DNA from: Basilea psittacipulmonis DSM 24701
GTDB lineage: Bacteria; Pseudomonadota; Gammaproteobacteria; Burkholderiales; Burkholderiaceae_B
DNA length: 64,000 bases
Direction of reading: 5' to 3'
NCBI RefSeq assembly: GCF_000743945.1
Contig: NZ_CP009238.1
Coordinates: 558,001 to 622,000 of the forward strand
Below, in pieces: positions 1 through 9,919 of this stretch (positions are counted from its first letter, which is position 1; each line of letters begins with the position of its first letter). A program made the translations under genes and the position numbers. The notes under the pieces are model-generated. The model was not told the origin of the DNA. It ran no database searches and worked only from the letters and a program-made list of their open reading frames with translations.

Positions 1-269
1 CCCGTGCCGTCATTCTAAATGATTTTAATATGAGCCAAGAGCGTCAAAAAGAAGTTATTGAGGGGGCTGAACGCTGTGCCAATCAGAATCTTTATGGTTC
101 GTTAATCTGGCATATTGCCATGACTCCTTTGGCGATGATTGGTATCGTACAACCTTGGGTCGCAGCCGTGGTGATGTTGGTATCTTCGCTTTTGGTTACC
201 TTTAATGCGTGGCTGTTCTATAGACGTTACAACCGTTTTGTTAAAACAGAGATGGTGACCATTAATTAA
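1..269 (+). CDS. ccoI: Copper-transporting P-type ATPase CcoI, C-terminal end (partial)
   Basis: The frame is open from base 3, so the window begins inside the gene and only the last 88 residues are visible. They hold the end of the P domain and the closing pair of membrane segments (LIWHIAMTPLAMIGIV and VAAVVMLVSSLLVTFNAW), as in heavy-metal P1B ATPases. The catalytic DKTGT and CPC motifs lie outside the window. CcoI-type pumps supply copper for the CuB centre of cbb3 oxidase. The assignment to CcoI rather than another copper ATPase rests on ccoS and ccoN directly downstream. Confidence 0.8.
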   Translation, partial: RAVILNDFNMSQERQKEVIEGAERCANQNLYGSLIWHIAMTPLAMIGIVQPWVAAVVMLVSSLLVTFNAWLFYRRYNRFVKTEMVTIN

Positions 270-291
270 GTATGATCAATGAGTTGTTAAA

Positions 292-459
292 ATGGATCTT
301 ACCTTTTTTCTATTGTTATTAGTTTCTTTTTTGTTTATTTGTGCCTGTGGTGGTATTTTGTTTTGGGCTATTTTTTCAGGTCAGTATGATAACTCCGAAA
401 AAAATGCTAACTCCGTGTTTTTAGATGACGATAGTACCAGCGATATCGCCAAAAAATAA
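292..459 (+). CDS. ccoS: cbb3 oxidase maturation protein CcoS
   Basis: A 55-residue single-span membrane protein. The ATG at 292 is followed by a hydrophobic segment (residues 4-28), then FWAIFSGQYDN and an acidic FLDDD stretch. This is the standard CcoS layout: one TM, W-x(3)-SGQ[FY]D, then L-D-D-D. CcoS is needed for cofactor insertion into cbb3 oxidase. It lies 22 bp after ccoI and 383 bp before ccoN, so it probably belongs to the ccoI transcript. The length is normal for the family. Confidence 0.88.
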   Translation: MDLTFFLLLLVSFLFICACGGILFWAIFSGQYDNSEKNANSVFLDDDSTSDIAKK

Positions 460-749
460 TCCTTAATCAAGACGGTTGAAGTAAAAGATTATGCCAAGAG
501 AGGGAATTGTTAATGGACTACCCAGTTAGCGGTATCGAGTATTAATTATTTTTGAGTAACCCTCAGTACGCCTTTTGACCGAATCATTATCGTTATCTTG
601 AGCATTTAAAACCTGTCAAAGCGAGAAAAAAATCGCTCTAAAAAGAGATAATTTGTTACATTTTAAAAAATTTATAATAAAATCAATCTGTTGCGTTCAT
701 TTTAAATAAGAGTAAAATTGCAACAAAATGTAGCACTTTGGATGTATCT
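460..749. other. Non-coding region between ccoS and the ccoN promoter
   Basis: About 290 AT-rich bases with no supported gene. The only structure I see is a weak hairpin, AGCGA at 620-624 with TCGCT at 633-637. It has no T-run, so it is not a convincing terminator. Confidence 0.5.
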
Positions 750-791
750 TTGATTTTAATCAAATGTTGAACGATACAAGAAAAATATAAT
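750..791 (+). promoter_or_regulatory. Class II FNR-dependent promoter of ccoNOQP
   Basis: TTGAT-TTTA-ATCAA at 750-763 is a perfect FNR consensus (TTGAT-N4-ATCAA). A perfect TATAAT lies at 786-791. A start site about 7 nt after the -10 falls near 798, which puts the centre of the FNR site at about -41.5, the classic class II activation position. There is no good -35, as expected for an activator-dependent promoter. Oxygen-limited induction of cbb3 oxidase by FNR/ANR is established in other proteobacteria; here it is inferred from the site geometry. Confidence 0.88.
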
Positions 792-842
792 AAAGGGTGA
801 AAGTTCTAACTTTAATTATGGCTTTTCAAAAGGGATAAAACT

Positions 843-2288
843 ATGTCAACTCAAAACGTTGCAACAGCGGAAACCTTCAACTACAGGGTTGTACGCCAGT
901 TTGCATTTATGACCGTTATTTGGGGCATTATCGGTATGGGTGTCGGTGTTCTCATCGCTGCTCAGCTGATTTGGCCAGACTTAAACTTGCCCGAATATTT
1001 TACTTTTGGTCGTTTACGTCCAGTACACACCAATATGGTAATTTTTGGGTTCGGTGGCTGTGCATTGTTTGCTACATCTTACTATGTAGTACAACGTACC
1101 TGTCATACTCGCTTGTTTGGAGGCATCTTAGCCGAAATTACATTCTGGGGCTGGCAGATTGGCTTAACCGGTATTTTGGTAACTCTTCCATTGGGTATCA
1201 CCTCTGGTAAAGAGTACGCTGAGTCCGAGTGGTTACTGGATATCGCAATTACTGTAGTTTGGGTAATTTACGCGATCGTATTCTTTGGCACTTTGGCTAT
1301 TCGTAAAGTTAAGCACATCTATGTGTCTAACTGGTTCTATGGTGCATTTATTCTTACGATTGCAATCCTTCACTTGGGTAACAACGCTGAGTTGCCATGG
1401 TCATTGCTTAAATCTTACTCTGCTTATGCAGGTGTACAGGATGCGATGGTTCAATGGTGGTATGGCCACAATGCAGTAGGATTCTTCTTGACTACTTCAT
1501 TCTTGGGTATGATGTACTACTTCGTACCTAAACAATCTGGTCGTCCTATCTTCTCATATCGTTTGTCTATTGTGCATTTCTGGGCGTTAGCGTTCACTTA
1601 TATGTGGGCGGGTCCTCACCACTTATTGCACACTTCATTGCCTGATTGGACACAAAGCTTAGGGATGACATTCTCTCTAATCTTATTGGCTCCATCATGG
1701 GGTGGTATGGTTAACGGTATTTTGACCCTTTCTGGTGCATGGTATAAACTTCGCACAGATCCTATCTTGAAATTCTTGGTTGTTGCATTATCGTTCTACG
1801 GTATGGCAACATTCGAAGGCTCAATGATGTCTATCCGTACAGTAAACGCATTGTCTCACTACACTGAATGGACAATTGCTCACGTACACTCTGGTTCATT
1901 GGGTTGGGTAGCGATGATTTCGTTTGGTTCTCTATACTACATGATTCCACGTCTATGGGGTCGTGATAGCATGTTTAGCAAACGTTTAGTAGAAATTCAT
2001 TTCTGGGTAGCTACGATTGGTGTGGTTCTTTACATCGCATCAATGTGGGTTGCTGGTGTAATGGAAGGTCTAATGTGGCGTGCTATTGATAACGACGGTA
2101 ACTTAACTTACCAGTTTATCCAGGCTGTGACTGCAAAACACGTTCTTTACATCATTCGTTTCCTAGGTGGTGCTTGCTTCTTAGGTGGTGTGATCATCAT
2201 GTTGGTTAACGTTATTGCAACAATTCGTAGTGGTAAAGCTGTGAACCCAGACGTTCCAGCTCCCGTAGCTGATAAAGTTGCCGCATAA
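843..2288 (+). CDS. ccoN: cbb3-type cytochrome c oxidase subunit I (CcoN)
   Basis: The 481-residue catalytic subunit of the high-affinity terminal oxidase of the inner membrane. It reduces O2 at a heme b3-CuB centre and pumps protons. All ligands are visible: heme b histidines H62 and H349, CuB histidines H209, H259 and H260, heme b3 H347, and Y253, which matches the cross-linked tyrosine of this family. Roughly 12 membrane spans are evident. AAGGGA precedes the ATG by a normal spacing. It is first in ccoNOQP and controlled by the FNR site upstream. The length is usual for the family and nothing is missing. Confidence 0.97.
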   Translation: MSTQNVATAETFNYRVVRQFAFMTVIWGIIGMGVGVLIAAQLIWPDLNLPEYFTFGRLRPVHTNMVIFGFGGCALFATSYYVVQRTCHTRLFGGILAEITFWGWQIGLTGILVTLPLGITSGKEYAESEWLLDIAITVVWVIYAIVFFGTLAIRKVKHIYVSNWFYGAFILTIAILHLGNNAELPWSLLKSYSAYAGVQDAMVQWWYGHNAVGFFLTTSFLGMMYYFVPKQSGRPIFSYRLSIVHFWALAFTYMWAGPHHLLHTSLPDWTQSLGMTFSLILLAPSWGGMVNGILTLSGAWYKLRTDPILKFLVVALSFYGMATFEGSMMSIRTVNALSHYTEWTIAHVHSGSLGWVAMISFGSLYYMIPRLWGRDSMFSKRLVEIHFWVATIGVVLYIASMWVAGVMEGLMWRAIDNDGNLTYQFIQAVTAKHVLYIIRFLGGACFLGGVIIMLVNVIATIRSGKAVNPDVPAPVADKVAA

Positions 2289-2299
2289 GGAGAAAGTAA

Positions 2300-2950
2300 A
2301 TGTCTAAAGATAATCGTTTCTTTTCTCATGGCACTATTGAGAAACACGTTGGATGGTTAATCATCTGCACAATCATTACCGTTGCGTTTGCCGGCTTAGT
2401 GCAGATTGTGCCATTGTTCTTCCAACACTACACTACAGAACCAGCTCCAGGTGTAAAACCTGATACACCATTACAACTGATTGGTCGTGATGTGTATATC
2501 GCTGAAGGTTGTGTAGGTTGCCATAGCCAACAGGTTCGTACTTTATACTCTGAAGTATTGCGTTACGGTCCTTATTCTGTAGCAGGTGAGTCTGTTTATG
2601 AACACCCATTCTTGTGGGGTTCAAAACGTACTGGTCCTGATTTGGCTCGTTTAGGTGGTCGTTATTCAGACGATTGGCACCGTTCACATCTACGTAATCC
2701 ACGTAGTATGGTGTTAGGTTCTGTGATGCCATCTTATCCACATCTACAGAATAAAGATATTAGTAATTATGACGTTCAAGCTCGTATGAAAGCATTGCGT
2801 ATTCTAGGTGTTCCATACACTGATGAACAAATTGCTAATGCTCCAAATGAGCTAAAAGGTAAAACTGAAGAAGATGCACTGGTTGCATACTTGCAGAACC
2901 TTGGCGTCGGTTATGTTAACGCATTAAATGCTCCACAAGAAGGTAAGTAA
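2300..2950 (+). CDS. ccoO: cbb3 oxidase monoheme cytochrome c subunit (CcoO)
   Basis: A 216-residue membrane-anchored cytochrome c that passes electrons to CcoN. There is an N-terminal TM (residues about 18-40), a periplasmic domain with heme motif C71-V-G-C74-H75, and a likely axial methionine M143 in SVMPSY. The gene begins 11 bp after ccoN with GGAGAAAG as ribosome site. The length agrees with the family. Confidence 0.96.
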   Translation: MSKDNRFFSHGTIEKHVGWLIICTIITVAFAGLVQIVPLFFQHYTTEPAPGVKPDTPLQLIGRDVYIAEGCVGCHSQQVRTLYSEVLRYGPYSVAGESVYEHPFLWGSKRTGPDLARLGGRYSDDWHRSHLRNPRSMVLGSVMPSYPHLQNKDISNYDVQARMKALRILGVPYTDEQIANAPNELKGKTEEDALVAYLQNLGVGYVNALNAPQEGK

Positions 2951-2952
2951 TA

Positions 2953-3147
2953 ATGGAAAACGGCGTGTTTGGTATTGATTGGGGATTACTAAACGGTATC
3001 TCGATTGTATTAAGTCTTTTGGTGTTTTTTGGTATTGTTGCGTTTGCATGGTCTAAAGGACGCAGTAAAGACATCGAGCGCGCCAGCCAGTTACCTTTCG
3101 ATCTGCCAGATGAGGCAGAAACTCAACATAAAGGGGTTAAAGAATGA
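2953..3147 (+). CDS. ccoQ: cbb3 oxidase small subunit CcoQ
   Basis: A 64-residue single-TM protein (span about residues 14-32) with a short polar tail containing FDLPDE, as in CcoQ/FixQ proteins, which stabilise the oxidase complex. It starts 2 bp after ccoO and overlaps ccoP by 4 bp, so translation of the three genes is probably coupled. Confidence 0.92.
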   Translation: MENGVFGIDWGLLNGISIVLSLLVFFGIVAFAWSKGRSKDIERASQLPFDLPDEAETQHKGVKE

Positions 3148-4052
3148 GTGAGTTTGTAAGTGCAGGATGGAGTTATTGGGTAGCCATCGTCTCCATTCTT
3201 GGTATTGTATTCTGCTTGTGGTTGCTATGGACCCAACGCAGTTTCCTGAAAGATAAAACTCTAGAAGTATCTGATACTGGTCACGAGTGGGACGGTATCA
3301 AGGAGTTAAACAGTCCTGTACCACGTTGGTGGACTCTAATGTATCTAGGTTTGTGTGTGATTGGTGTTATCATCATCGTACTATACCCAGCATTAGGTTC
3401 TGACAAAGGTTTACGTAACTGGACATCGTTTGGTGAAGTAGAACAAGAGAAAGCTGAATACGAACAACGTATTGCTAAAGTTTATCAGCAGTTTGATGGT
3501 AAATCTCTTGATGAGATCGTTAGAGATCCTGCAGCCCAACGTATTGGTGAGCGTTTGTTCTTGAACAACTGTTCTCAGTGCCATGGTTCTGATGCAAAAG
3601 GTTCTCCTAACTTCCCGAACCTTACTGATAACGACTGGTTATGGGGTGGTTCTCCAGAGACTATCCTTAATACGATTACAAATGGCCGTCATGGTATCAT
3701 GGCTCCATTGAAAGCCGTATTCTCGAAAGCAGAAGCTGAACAAGTGGCTGACTATGTTCGTTCACTTTCAGGTCTTCCTGTAGCAGACAAAGCAAACATC
3801 CCATTAGGTGAAGCTAACTTCAAGAAAGTATGTGCAGCTTGCCACGGTATGGATGCTAAAGGCAACCAATTACTTGGTGCACCTAACTTAACAGATGGTG
3901 TTTGGTTAAATAGTCCAAAACGTGAAACTATTGTTCACACTATCTTAGATGGTCGTCAAGGTGTGATGCCTGCATGGAAATCTCGTTTCACTAAAGAACA
4001 GATAGAAATGTTGACTGCTTATGTTTGGGGTCTATCCAACTCAAGCAATTAG
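3144..4052 (+). CDS. ccoP: cbb3 oxidase diheme cytochrome c subunit (CcoP)
   Basis: A 302-residue diheme cytochrome c, entry point for electrons from soluble cytochromes. It has two N-terminal membrane segments (about 10-30 and 63-82), then two class I cytochrome c domains with heme motifs C143-SQ-C146-H147 and C230-AA-C233-H234. The first span is the extra N-terminal helix seen in the longer CcoP forms. It overlaps ccoQ by 4 bp and is followed by a strong terminator, so ccoNOQP closes here. Confidence 0.96.
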   Translation: MSEFVSAGWSYWVAIVSILGIVFCLWLLWTQRSFLKDKTLEVSDTGHEWDGIKELNSPVPRWWTLMYLGLCVIGVIIIVLYPALGSDKGLRNWTSFGEVEQEKAEYEQRIAKVYQQFDGKSLDEIVRDPAAQRIGERLFLNNCSQCHGSDAKGSPNFPNLTDNDWLWGGSPETILNTITNGRHGIMAPLKAVFSKAEAEQVADYVRSLSGLPVADKANIPLGEANFKKVCAACHGMDAKGNQLLGAPNLTDGVWLNSPKRETIVHTILDGRQGVMPAWKSRFTKEQIEMLTAYVWGLSNSSN

Positions 4053-4065
4053 TAGTAAAATAGCA

Positions 4066-4099
4066 CCTAAGCCACTTTTATAGTGGCTTAGGTTTTTTT
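4066..4099 (+). terminator. Rho-independent terminator after ccoP
   Basis: CCTAAGCCAC (4066-4075) pairs perfectly with GTGGCTTAGG (4083-4092) across a 7-nt loop and is followed by seven T. It separates ccoNOQP from ccoG, which has its own ribosome site 7 bp further on, so ccoG needs readthrough or its own promoter. Confidence 0.93.
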
Positions 4100-4116
4100 A
4101 CAAATGGAGAATTCAT

Positions 4117-5610
4117 ATGTCAGAAGAAAAAAAATCCAATCACGAAAATATTCCTGACTGGGAACCACCTCCACTCGATCCTGCCAACTTATCAGAAGAA
4201 GAAAAACAAGAAATCTATGATTTTGTAAGAGGCAGAATTTATGCGAAGTCTGTGAAAGGACATTTTCACACTTGGCGTGTTATTTTTGTATATTTCACAC
4301 AAATAATATTTTTTGGTCTCCCTTGGTTAGAATGGAATGATAGACAAGCATTTTTGCTTGATTTAGGTTCGCGAAAATTTTATATCTTTGGTTTGGTGTT
4401 ATGGCCCCAAGATATATTCTATATGGCACTGATTTTGATTATTTCAGCCTATGGTCTATTTTTGTTTACCGCACTGATGGGACGATTATTCTGTGGTTAC
4501 GCCTGTCCTCAGACCGTTTACACAGAAATCTTTATGTGGATAGAACGACAAATTGAAGGTGATCGTTCTGCACGTATGCGTTTAGATCAGTCTCCATGGA
4601 ATTTCAATAAAATCTTCCGCAAAGGTCTAAAACACGCCTGTTATATCATTTTTGCATTAGCAGCCGGATTCACTTTGGTAGGTTATTTTGTGCCGATTCG
4701 TGGATTAGGACATGAATTGCTATCAGGATCGTTCTCTCCTTGGGAGTGGTTCTGGTTCTTGTTCTACGCATTTATGATGTGGGGACATGCAGGTATTTTG
4801 CGTGAAGCCGTCTGTAAGTATATGTGTCCCTATGCTCGTTTCCAAAGCGTGATGGTGGACTCTGACACGATGGTCGTGACTTATGATCGTCCAAGAGGTG
4901 AGCCTAGAGGTGGACGTTCACGTAAGGTGAATCCTGCTGAAGCGGGTTTGGGCGATTGTATTGACTGTAAGATTTGTGTGAATGTCTGTCCGACAGGTAT
5001 CGATATTCGTAAGGGTCTCCAATACATGTGTATTGGTTGTGGTGCCTGTATTGATGGCTGTAACGAAGTCATGGACAAAATGGGTTACAAACGTGGCTTG
5101 ATTCGTTATACTTCGGAAAATGCCATGATTAAAGGCCTTAGCCGTAAACAAGCTATTAAAGACTTGTTTAAAATTCGCACCTGTGTGTATTTGGCACTCT
5201 TGCTAATTTTAGTGACTGGTTTGATTGTTTCCTTGGCTACACGCAGTACCTTGAGACTTGATGTTTACAAGGATAGAGGTGTATTGGGCCGTTTAGGACC
5301 TAATGAAACCGCTGAAAACGTGTATCGTATTCAAATTATCAATATGACAGAAGAACCTAGAACCTTTACATTATCGACACAAAGTGACGATGTTAAAGAC
5401 TCTACTATCCAGTTATCTCAAAAAGAGGGTGGTAGAAGTGTTCAAGTGGATTCTTTTGGTAGTGTTTGGGTACCTGTTACGGTTCGTGCACCGTTGTCGG
5501 ATAATAAACAAGGTAATCACAATATCTACATTAAAGCTGAAAGTGATGAGGCAGGTAAAACACCGCTTAGCACAGAAGTAGAAACCGTTTTCTTTGTACC
5601 TGATTTGTAG
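4117..5610 (+). CDS. ccoG: cbb3 oxidase accessory protein CcoG (4Fe-4S, copper reductase family)
   Basis: A 497-residue inner-membrane iron-sulfur protein of the CcoG/RdxA/FixG family, which reduces Cu(II) to Cu(I) for cbb3 assembly. It shows about five hydrophobic spans, a GYACPQ motif (C126, C130) and KYMCPYA (C233, C237). A bacterial ferredoxin domain follows with two clusters, C281/284/287/291 and C305/308/311/315. The C-terminal third is an Ig-like periplasmic domain. GGAG at 4106-4109 sets the ATG. The length is close to the family's usual size. Confidence 0.94.
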   Translation: MSEEKKSNHENIPDWEPPPLDPANLSEEEKQEIYDFVRGRIYAKSVKGHFHTWRVIFVYFTQIIFFGLPWLEWNDRQAFLLDLGSRKFYIFGLVLWPQDIFYMALILIISAYGLFLFTALMGRLFCGYACPQTVYTEIFMWIERQIEGDRSARMRLDQSPWNFNKIFRKGLKHACYIIFALAAGFTLVGYFVPIRGLGHELLSGSFSPWEWFWFLFYAFMMWGHAGILREAVCKYMCPYARFQSVMVDSDTMVVTYDRPRGEPRGGRSRKVNPAEAGLGDCIDCKICVNVCPTGIDIRKGLQYMCIGCGACIDGCNEVMDKMGYKRGLIRYTSENAMIKGLSRKQAIKDLFKIRTCVYLALLLILVTGLIVSLATRSTLRLDVYKDRGVLGRLGPNETAENVYRIQIINMTEEPRTFTLSTQSDDVKDSTIQLSQKEGGRSVQVDSFGSVWVPVTVRAPLSDNKQGNHNIYIKAESDEAGKTPLSTEVETVFFVPDL

Positions 5611-5621
5611 GAGTGAGTCTG

Positions 5622-5846
5622 ATGAAAGCCGATAAAGTTCAACCTTGGTATCGTGAACCATGGCCTTGGATATTAATTTCAATTCCATTTGCAGGTATTG
5701 TCGGTTGTATTATTACCATCTATTTGGCCTTTAACGATAATCCAGATAGCTCGGTGATTTTAGAGTACAAAAAAACTGGTTTGGTAATTGAGCGTGTAGG
5801 TGATGGTGGGGCAACTGTTCCACTACCTAAACCTAAAGAGTATTAA
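5622..5846 (+). CDS. ccoH: FixH/CcoH-like cbb3 assembly protein
   Basis: A 74-residue protein with one membrane span (about residues 12-34), preceded by PWYREPWPW and followed by YKKTGLVIER. Short betaproteobacterial FixH-like proteins have this layout. A GTG nine bases upstream (5613) is also in frame, but AGGAG at 5609-5613 is spaced correctly for the ATG at 5622, so I start there. The gene follows ccoG by 11 bp, almost certainly in one transcript. It lacks the long C-terminal domain of alphaproteobacterial FixH. CcoH is thought to act in late oxidase assembly. Confidence 0.75.
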   Translation: MKADKVQPWYREPWPWILISIPFAGIVGCIITIYLAFNDNPDSSVILEYKKTGLVIERVGDGGATVPLPKPKEY

Positions 5847-5860
5847 TACGATACAAGACA

Positions 5861-5895
5861 AAATGACTCTCAGAATATTGGGAGTCATTTTTTTT
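5861..5895 (+). terminator. Terminator after ccoGH
   Basis: AATGACTC (5862-5869) pairs with GAGTCATT (5882-5889), followed by a run of T to 5895. It closes the ccoGH transcript just before the 59-bp repeats begin. Confidence 0.85.
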
Positions 5896-6131
5896 GCCTA
5901 TCACCATCTCGCCCGTGTTTACAAAGGGTGGTGAGTGTTCACGTGGTGTTATTTGCCTAACACCATCTCGCCCGTGTTTACAAGGGGAGGTGGGTGTTCA
6001 CGTGGTGTTATTTGCCTATCACCATCTCGCCCGTGTTTACAAGGGGTGGTGGGTGTTCACGTGATGTTATTTGCCTAACACCATCTCACCTGTGTTCACA
6101 AGGGGTGGTGGGTGTTTACGTGATGTTTAAG
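5896..6131. repeat. Four tandem copies of a 59-bp repeat
   Basis: Units start at 5896, 5955, 6014 and 6073, each beginning GCCTA(T/A)CACCATCTC. The period is exactly 59 bp and copies differ at only a few positions. Where one unit meets the next, TGGTGTTA and TAACACCA can form an 8-bp stem with a 6-nt loop. Bases 6132-6267, up to the fnr stop, hold nothing I recognise. I see no coding potential and no unique spacers, so this is a minisatellite-like block between convergent genes. Confidence 0.93.
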
Positions 6132-6267
6132 TCTATGAGTGATTAATGATGAGATGAACGCTTTGTTTCGTGTTAAGCGTACTCAGTATCTCTTTTGATA
6201 CTTAAATTTAGATGTCGGTGTTACACGATAAGGGTGGCAAAATCGGCACGTAACGAATATCAATATA

Positions 6268-7029
6268 TTAAGGATGGGTTCGTTTAGGCATGGTAATGAT
6301 GTGTTCTTGATTAACTATTTTTCGTAATAAAGATACATCGTTTATTTTGACCAGTTTCTTTTCGACAGAAATAACGCCGTCTTTAGACATTTTTGACATT
6401 AAACGACTAACTGTCTCTAACGTTAATCCCAAATAGTTTCCAATATCAAAACGTGTCATTCTAAGTAAAAACTCATGTTCTGAATAGCCCAAATTGCTCA
6501 ATCGTTCTGACATGGTTAATAAAAAAGTCGCGACTCTTTGTTCTGAGGTTAATGTCGCCAATGAAAGGGTCATATTGTAAACACGATCGATTTCTTGAGA
6601 CATTAGACGGTAGAATTGTTTTTGTAACTCGGGAATGGTTCTGCTTAATGATTCCATTTCATCAAATGAAATCACACACACTTCAGTATCTTCTAAAGCA
6701 ATGGCATTAGTGTGTTGTCGTTTGTCCCAAACACCGTCTAATCCTACGAATTCGCCTGGAAGAAAAAAGCCTGTGATTTGCATCTGTCCGCTTGCATTTT
6801 CTAAAACGGCTTTTAATGAGCCAGAACGAATGCTATAGATGGCTTTAACGGGGTCGCCTGCTTTAAAAAGATTTTCCCCTTTGGGAATACGGATACGTTC
6901 TTTGACGAGATCGGCTAGTTTTTCGGCATTTTCTCGATTTAAGCCTTTTGGAATACAAATATGTCCTAATAAACAGTGTGAACAATTTTGTGCTTCTGCT
7001 TGTTCGGAGAGAAAAACGTGCTTCATCAT
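6268..7029 (-). CDS. fnr: FNR-type oxygen-sensing transcription regulator
   Basis: A 253-residue Crp/Fnr-family regulator. The four cluster cysteines of FNR are present: C16, C19, C25 and C118. They should hold an oxygen-labile [4Fe-4S] cluster. A cyclic-nucleotide-like beta roll is followed by a long dimer helix and a HTH in which FDIGNYLGLTLETVSRL carries the FNR recognition residues E205, S208 and R209. These predict binding to TTGAT-N4-ATCAA, exactly the sites before ccoN and before this gene. Two adjacent in-frame ATGs (7029 and 7026) both fit. It is the likely activator of ccoNOQP. Confidence 0.95.
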   Translation of the reverse strand: MMKHVFLSEQAEAQNCSHCLLGHICIPKGLNRENAEKLADLVKERIRIPKGENLFKAGDPVKAIYSIRSGSLKAVLENASGQMQITGFFLPGEFVGLDGVWDKRQHTNAIALEDTEVCVISFDEMESLSRTIPELQKQFYRLMSQEIDRVYNMTLSLATLTSEQRVATFLLTMSERLSNLGYSEHEFLLRMTRFDIGNYLGLTLETVSRLMSKMSKDGVISVEKKLVKINDVSLLRKIVNQEHIITMPKRTHP

Positions 7030-7104
7030 ATGTCAAATCTACCTAAACAGTCATGATATGGTTGACTGCATGATCCGATTGCAGTCAAAGTGAAAACATT
7101 TTAC

Positions 7105-7118
7105 TTGATTTAAATCAA
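7105..7118. promoter_or_regulatory. FNR box upstream of fnr
   Basis: TTGAT-TTAA-ATCAA is a second perfect FNR consensus. Its centre is about 82 bp upstream of the fnr start codon and 164 bp upstream of clpB. No good -10 lies at the class II distance on either strand (a poor TACAAA is at 7143-7148 on +). Negative autoregulation of fnr, as known for E. coli fnr, is the simplest reading, but the direction is not settled. Confidence 0.7.
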
Positions 7119-7211
7119 AAAATCATTTTTTAAATACCCTGTTACAAATAATCTTGAACGAGCTTGGTAAATAGGAATTATTATTATCTAAATAAAAATA
7201 TGGTCCGTCCC

Positions 7212-7242
7212 CTTGAAAATAAAAAATTTGGACTCACATAAT
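7212..7242 (+). promoter_or_regulatory. Possible heat-shock (sigma-32) promoter of clpB
   Basis: CTTGAAA at 7212-7218 matches the sigma-32 -35 consensus. About 17 bp later CACATAAT resembles, imperfectly, the CCCCATNT -10. ClpB is normally a sigma-32 gene, which is the main reason to propose it. A second CTTGAA at 7153-7158 has no matching -10. Confidence 0.35.
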
Positions 7243-7275
7243 GTTTAACAGAAATTCTTTTTTATATTTTTTATT

Positions 7276-9861
7276 ATGCGTATCGATAAATTAACAACAC
7301 AATTTCAACAAGCATTGGCTGATTCACAGTCTATTGCTTCACGTCATGATAATCCTTATATTGAGCCAGTGCATGTATTGATGGCTTTGTTATCCAATGC
7401 CGATAATGGGTGTGCAAGTTTGCTGGCTCGTGCGGGTGTGGCGACATCACGTATTTTGCCTGCCATTGATAAAGCGATCAAAGAATTGCCTACCTTAGAG
7501 GGCGGTGCTCAGAACTTACAGATTAGTCGAGAGTTAAATCAGTTGCTTTTGCAAACAGATAAAGAAGCGGCTAAACGCGGCGATCAGTTTATTGCTTCTG
7601 AACTTTTCTTATTGGCACTTTGTGGTGATAAAGGTGTGGCAGGTCGTATCCTGAAAGAAGCAGGGTTACAGAAAAAACCTTTGGAAGCCGCGATTGAAGC
7701 GGTAAGAGGGGGTGCTTCAGTGGACTCTCAAGATGGAGAATCTAACCGTCAGGCGTTGAAAAAATATACGATTGATCTAACAGAACGTGCTCGTTTGGGT
7801 AAGTTGGATCCTGTGATTGGTCGTGATGATGAAATTCGTCGTGCCATTCAGATCTTACAGCGTCGCACTAAAAATAACCCAGTGTTGATTGGTGAGCCAG
7901 GTGTGGGTAAAACAGCCATTGTTGAGGGGCTTGCACAACGGATTGTGAATAATGAAGTTCCTGAAACTTTACGTGGTAAGCGTGTATTAAGCTTAGATTT
8001 AGCAGGGTTGCTAGCTGGAGCGAAGTATCGTGGTGATTTTGAGGAACGTTTAAAATCTGTCCTAAAAGAGCTTGCCCAAGATGAGGGTCAAAGCATTGTC
8101 TTTATCGATGAAATTCATACGATGGTGGGTGCAGGCAAATCCGAAGGAGCAATGGATGCAGGTAATATGCTGAAACCCGCATTATCACGTGGTGAATTAC
8201 ATTGTATCGGTGCAACGACTTTAGATGAATATCGTCAATATATCGAAAAAGATGCGGCATTAGAGCGTCGTTTTCAAAAGGTTATTGTCGATGAACCTGA
8301 TGTAGAATCAACCATTGCGATTTTGCGTGGTTTGCAAGAACGTTACGAAATTCATCATGGTGTTGACATTACCGATCCTGCGATTGTGGCAGCAGCAGAG
8401 CTATCCAATCGTTATATTACCGATCGGTTCTTACCAGATAAAGCTATCGACTTGATTGATGAGGCCGCAGCACGTATTCGTATGGAAATTGACTCTAAAC
8501 CAGAGGTCATGGATAAACTTGATCGTCGGATTATTCAGTTGAAAATCGAACGTGAAGCGTTGCGTAAAGAAACGGATGATGCGTCAAAACATCGTTTACA
8601 GTTACTCGAAGATGAGTTGTTGAAATTACAGCGTGAGTATGATGATTATGAGCAGGTTTGGAAAAGTGAAAAAGCCGCTGTTCAAGGTGCTCAATCCGTA
8701 CGTGCTGAGATAGAAAAACTTAAAGCTGAGATGGCTGAGTTTCAACGTAAAGGTCAATATGATAAATTAGCGGAACTTCAGTACAGTAAATTACCTGAGC
8801 TTGAAAAACGCTTAGAAGATGCAGAAAGCAGTGAAAAAGCGGAAAAAGAACATCCCAAATTACTGCGTACTCAAGTGGGTGCAGAAGAAATTGCTGAAGT
8901 GGTTTCTCGTGCAACAGGTATTCCTGTATCGAAGATGATGCAGGGCGAACGCTCAAAATTATTGAGTATGGAAAAACATTTGCATGAACGTGTTGTCGGT
9001 CAAGATGAGGCGGTACGTTTGGTTTCTGATGCGATTCGTCGTTCTCGTGCAGGTTTATCTGATCCTTCTCGTCCTTACGGTTCTTTCTTATTCCTAGGAC
9101 CAACAGGTGTGGGTAAAACAGAGTTGACTAAAGCATTGGCAAACTTCTTATTTGACTCAGAAGATCATTTGATACGTATCGATATGAGTGAGTTTATGGA
9201 AAAACATTCAGTTGCTCGCTTAATTGGTGCACCTCCTGGATATGTGGGTTATGAAGAGGGTGGTTATTTAACTGAAGCTGTGCGTCGTAAACCTTATAGC
9301 GTCATCTTATTAGATGAAGTAGAAAAAGCTCATCCTGATGTATTTAATATTTTGCTTCAGGTCTTAGATGATGGTCGCTTGACTGATGGACAAGGTCGTA
9401 CGGTAGATTTTCGTAATACCGTCATTGTGATGACTTCTAACTTGGGTTCTCAGCATATTCAACAAATGGCAGGGCAGCCTTATGAAGAGGTTAAAGCGGT
9501 GATTTGGGAAGACCTAAAACAGTCATTCCGTCCAGAGTTTTTAAACCGTATTGATGAAGTAGTGGTGTTCCACAGCCTAGACGATAAGCATATTGCGGAT
9601 ATTGCTCGCATTCAACTTCAAGGGTTATCAAAACGAGTCAAAGAACGTGATATGAAACTTGAGGTTAGTGAAGCGGCACTAGCACAATTAGCAAAAAATG
9701 GCTTTGATCCATTATTTGGTGCACGTCCTTTGAAACGAGCTATCCAACAAGATATTGAGAATCCATTGGCTCGTGATATGTTGGAAGGCAAGTTTGAAGC
9801 CAAGGATACTATCCAAGTAGATTATCAAGATGGTAATTTTGTGTTTACCAAAAAAGCATAA
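7276..9861 (+). CDS. clpB: ATP-dependent protein disaggregase ClpB
   Basis: An 861-residue Hsp100 chaperone that threads aggregated proteins through its hexamer pore together with DnaK. It has an N-terminal Clp repeat domain (1-145) and a first AAA+ module with Walker A GEPGVGKT (206-213) and FIDEIHT. A coiled-coil M domain (about 400-525) interrupts NBD1. The second AAA+ module has GPTGVGKT (608-615) and [10 protein letters not shown]. The start is supported by the family's MR(I/L)D(K/R)LT N-terminus, although no clear Shine-Dalgarno precedes it. It is monocistronic, closed by a terminator. Confidence 0.97.
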   Translation: MRIDKLTTQFQQALADSQSIASRHDNPYIEPVHVLMALLSNADNGCASLLARAGVATSRILPAIDKAIKELPTLEGGAQNLQISRELNQLLLQTDKEAAKRGDQFIASELFLLALCGDKGVAGRILKEAGLQKKPLEAAIEAVRGGASVDSQDGESNRQALKKYTIDLTERARLGKLDPVIGRDDEIRRAIQILQRRTKNNPVLIGEPGVGKTAIVEGLAQRIVNNEVPETLRGKRVLSLDLAGLLAGAKYRGDFEERLKSVLKELAQDEGQSIVFIDEIHTMVGAGKSEGAMDAGNMLKPALSRGELHCIGATTLDEYRQYIEKDAALERRFQKVIVDEPDVESTIAILRGLQERYEIHHGVDITDPAIVAAAELSNRYITDRFLPDKAIDLIDEAAARIRMEIDSKPEVMDKLDRRIIQLKIEREALRKETDDASKHRLQLLEDELLKLQREYDDYEQVWKSEKAAVQGAQSVRAEIEKLKAEMAEFQRKGQYDKLAELQYSKLPELEKRLEDAESSEKAEKEHPKLLRTQVGAEEIAEVVSRATGIPVSKMMQGERSKLLSMEKHLHERVVGQDEAVRLVSDAIRRSRAGLSDPSRPYGSFLFLGPTGVGKTELTKALANFLFDSEDHLIRIDMSEFMEKHSVARLIGAPPGYVGYEEGGYLTEAVRRKPYSVILLDEVEKAHPDVFNILLQVLDDGRLTDGQGRTVDFRNTVIVMTSNLGSQHIQQMAGQPYEEVKAVIWEDLKQSFRPEFLNRIDEVVVFHSLDDKHIADIARIQLQGLSKRVKERDMKLEVSEAALAQLAKNGFDPLFGARPLKRAIQQDIENPLARDMLEGKFEAKDTIQVDYQDGNFVFTKKA

Positions 9862-9886
9862 ATGGCTTAGTATCGTTTGATAAAGA

Positions 9887-9919
9887 ATCGGCTCCTATAA
9901 AACGGGAGTCGATTTTTTT
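9887..9919 (+). terminator. Terminator after clpB
   Basis: ATCGGCTCC (9887-9895) pairs with GGGAGTCGAT (9904-9912), with one G-T pair, and is followed by seven T. Confidence 0.88.
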
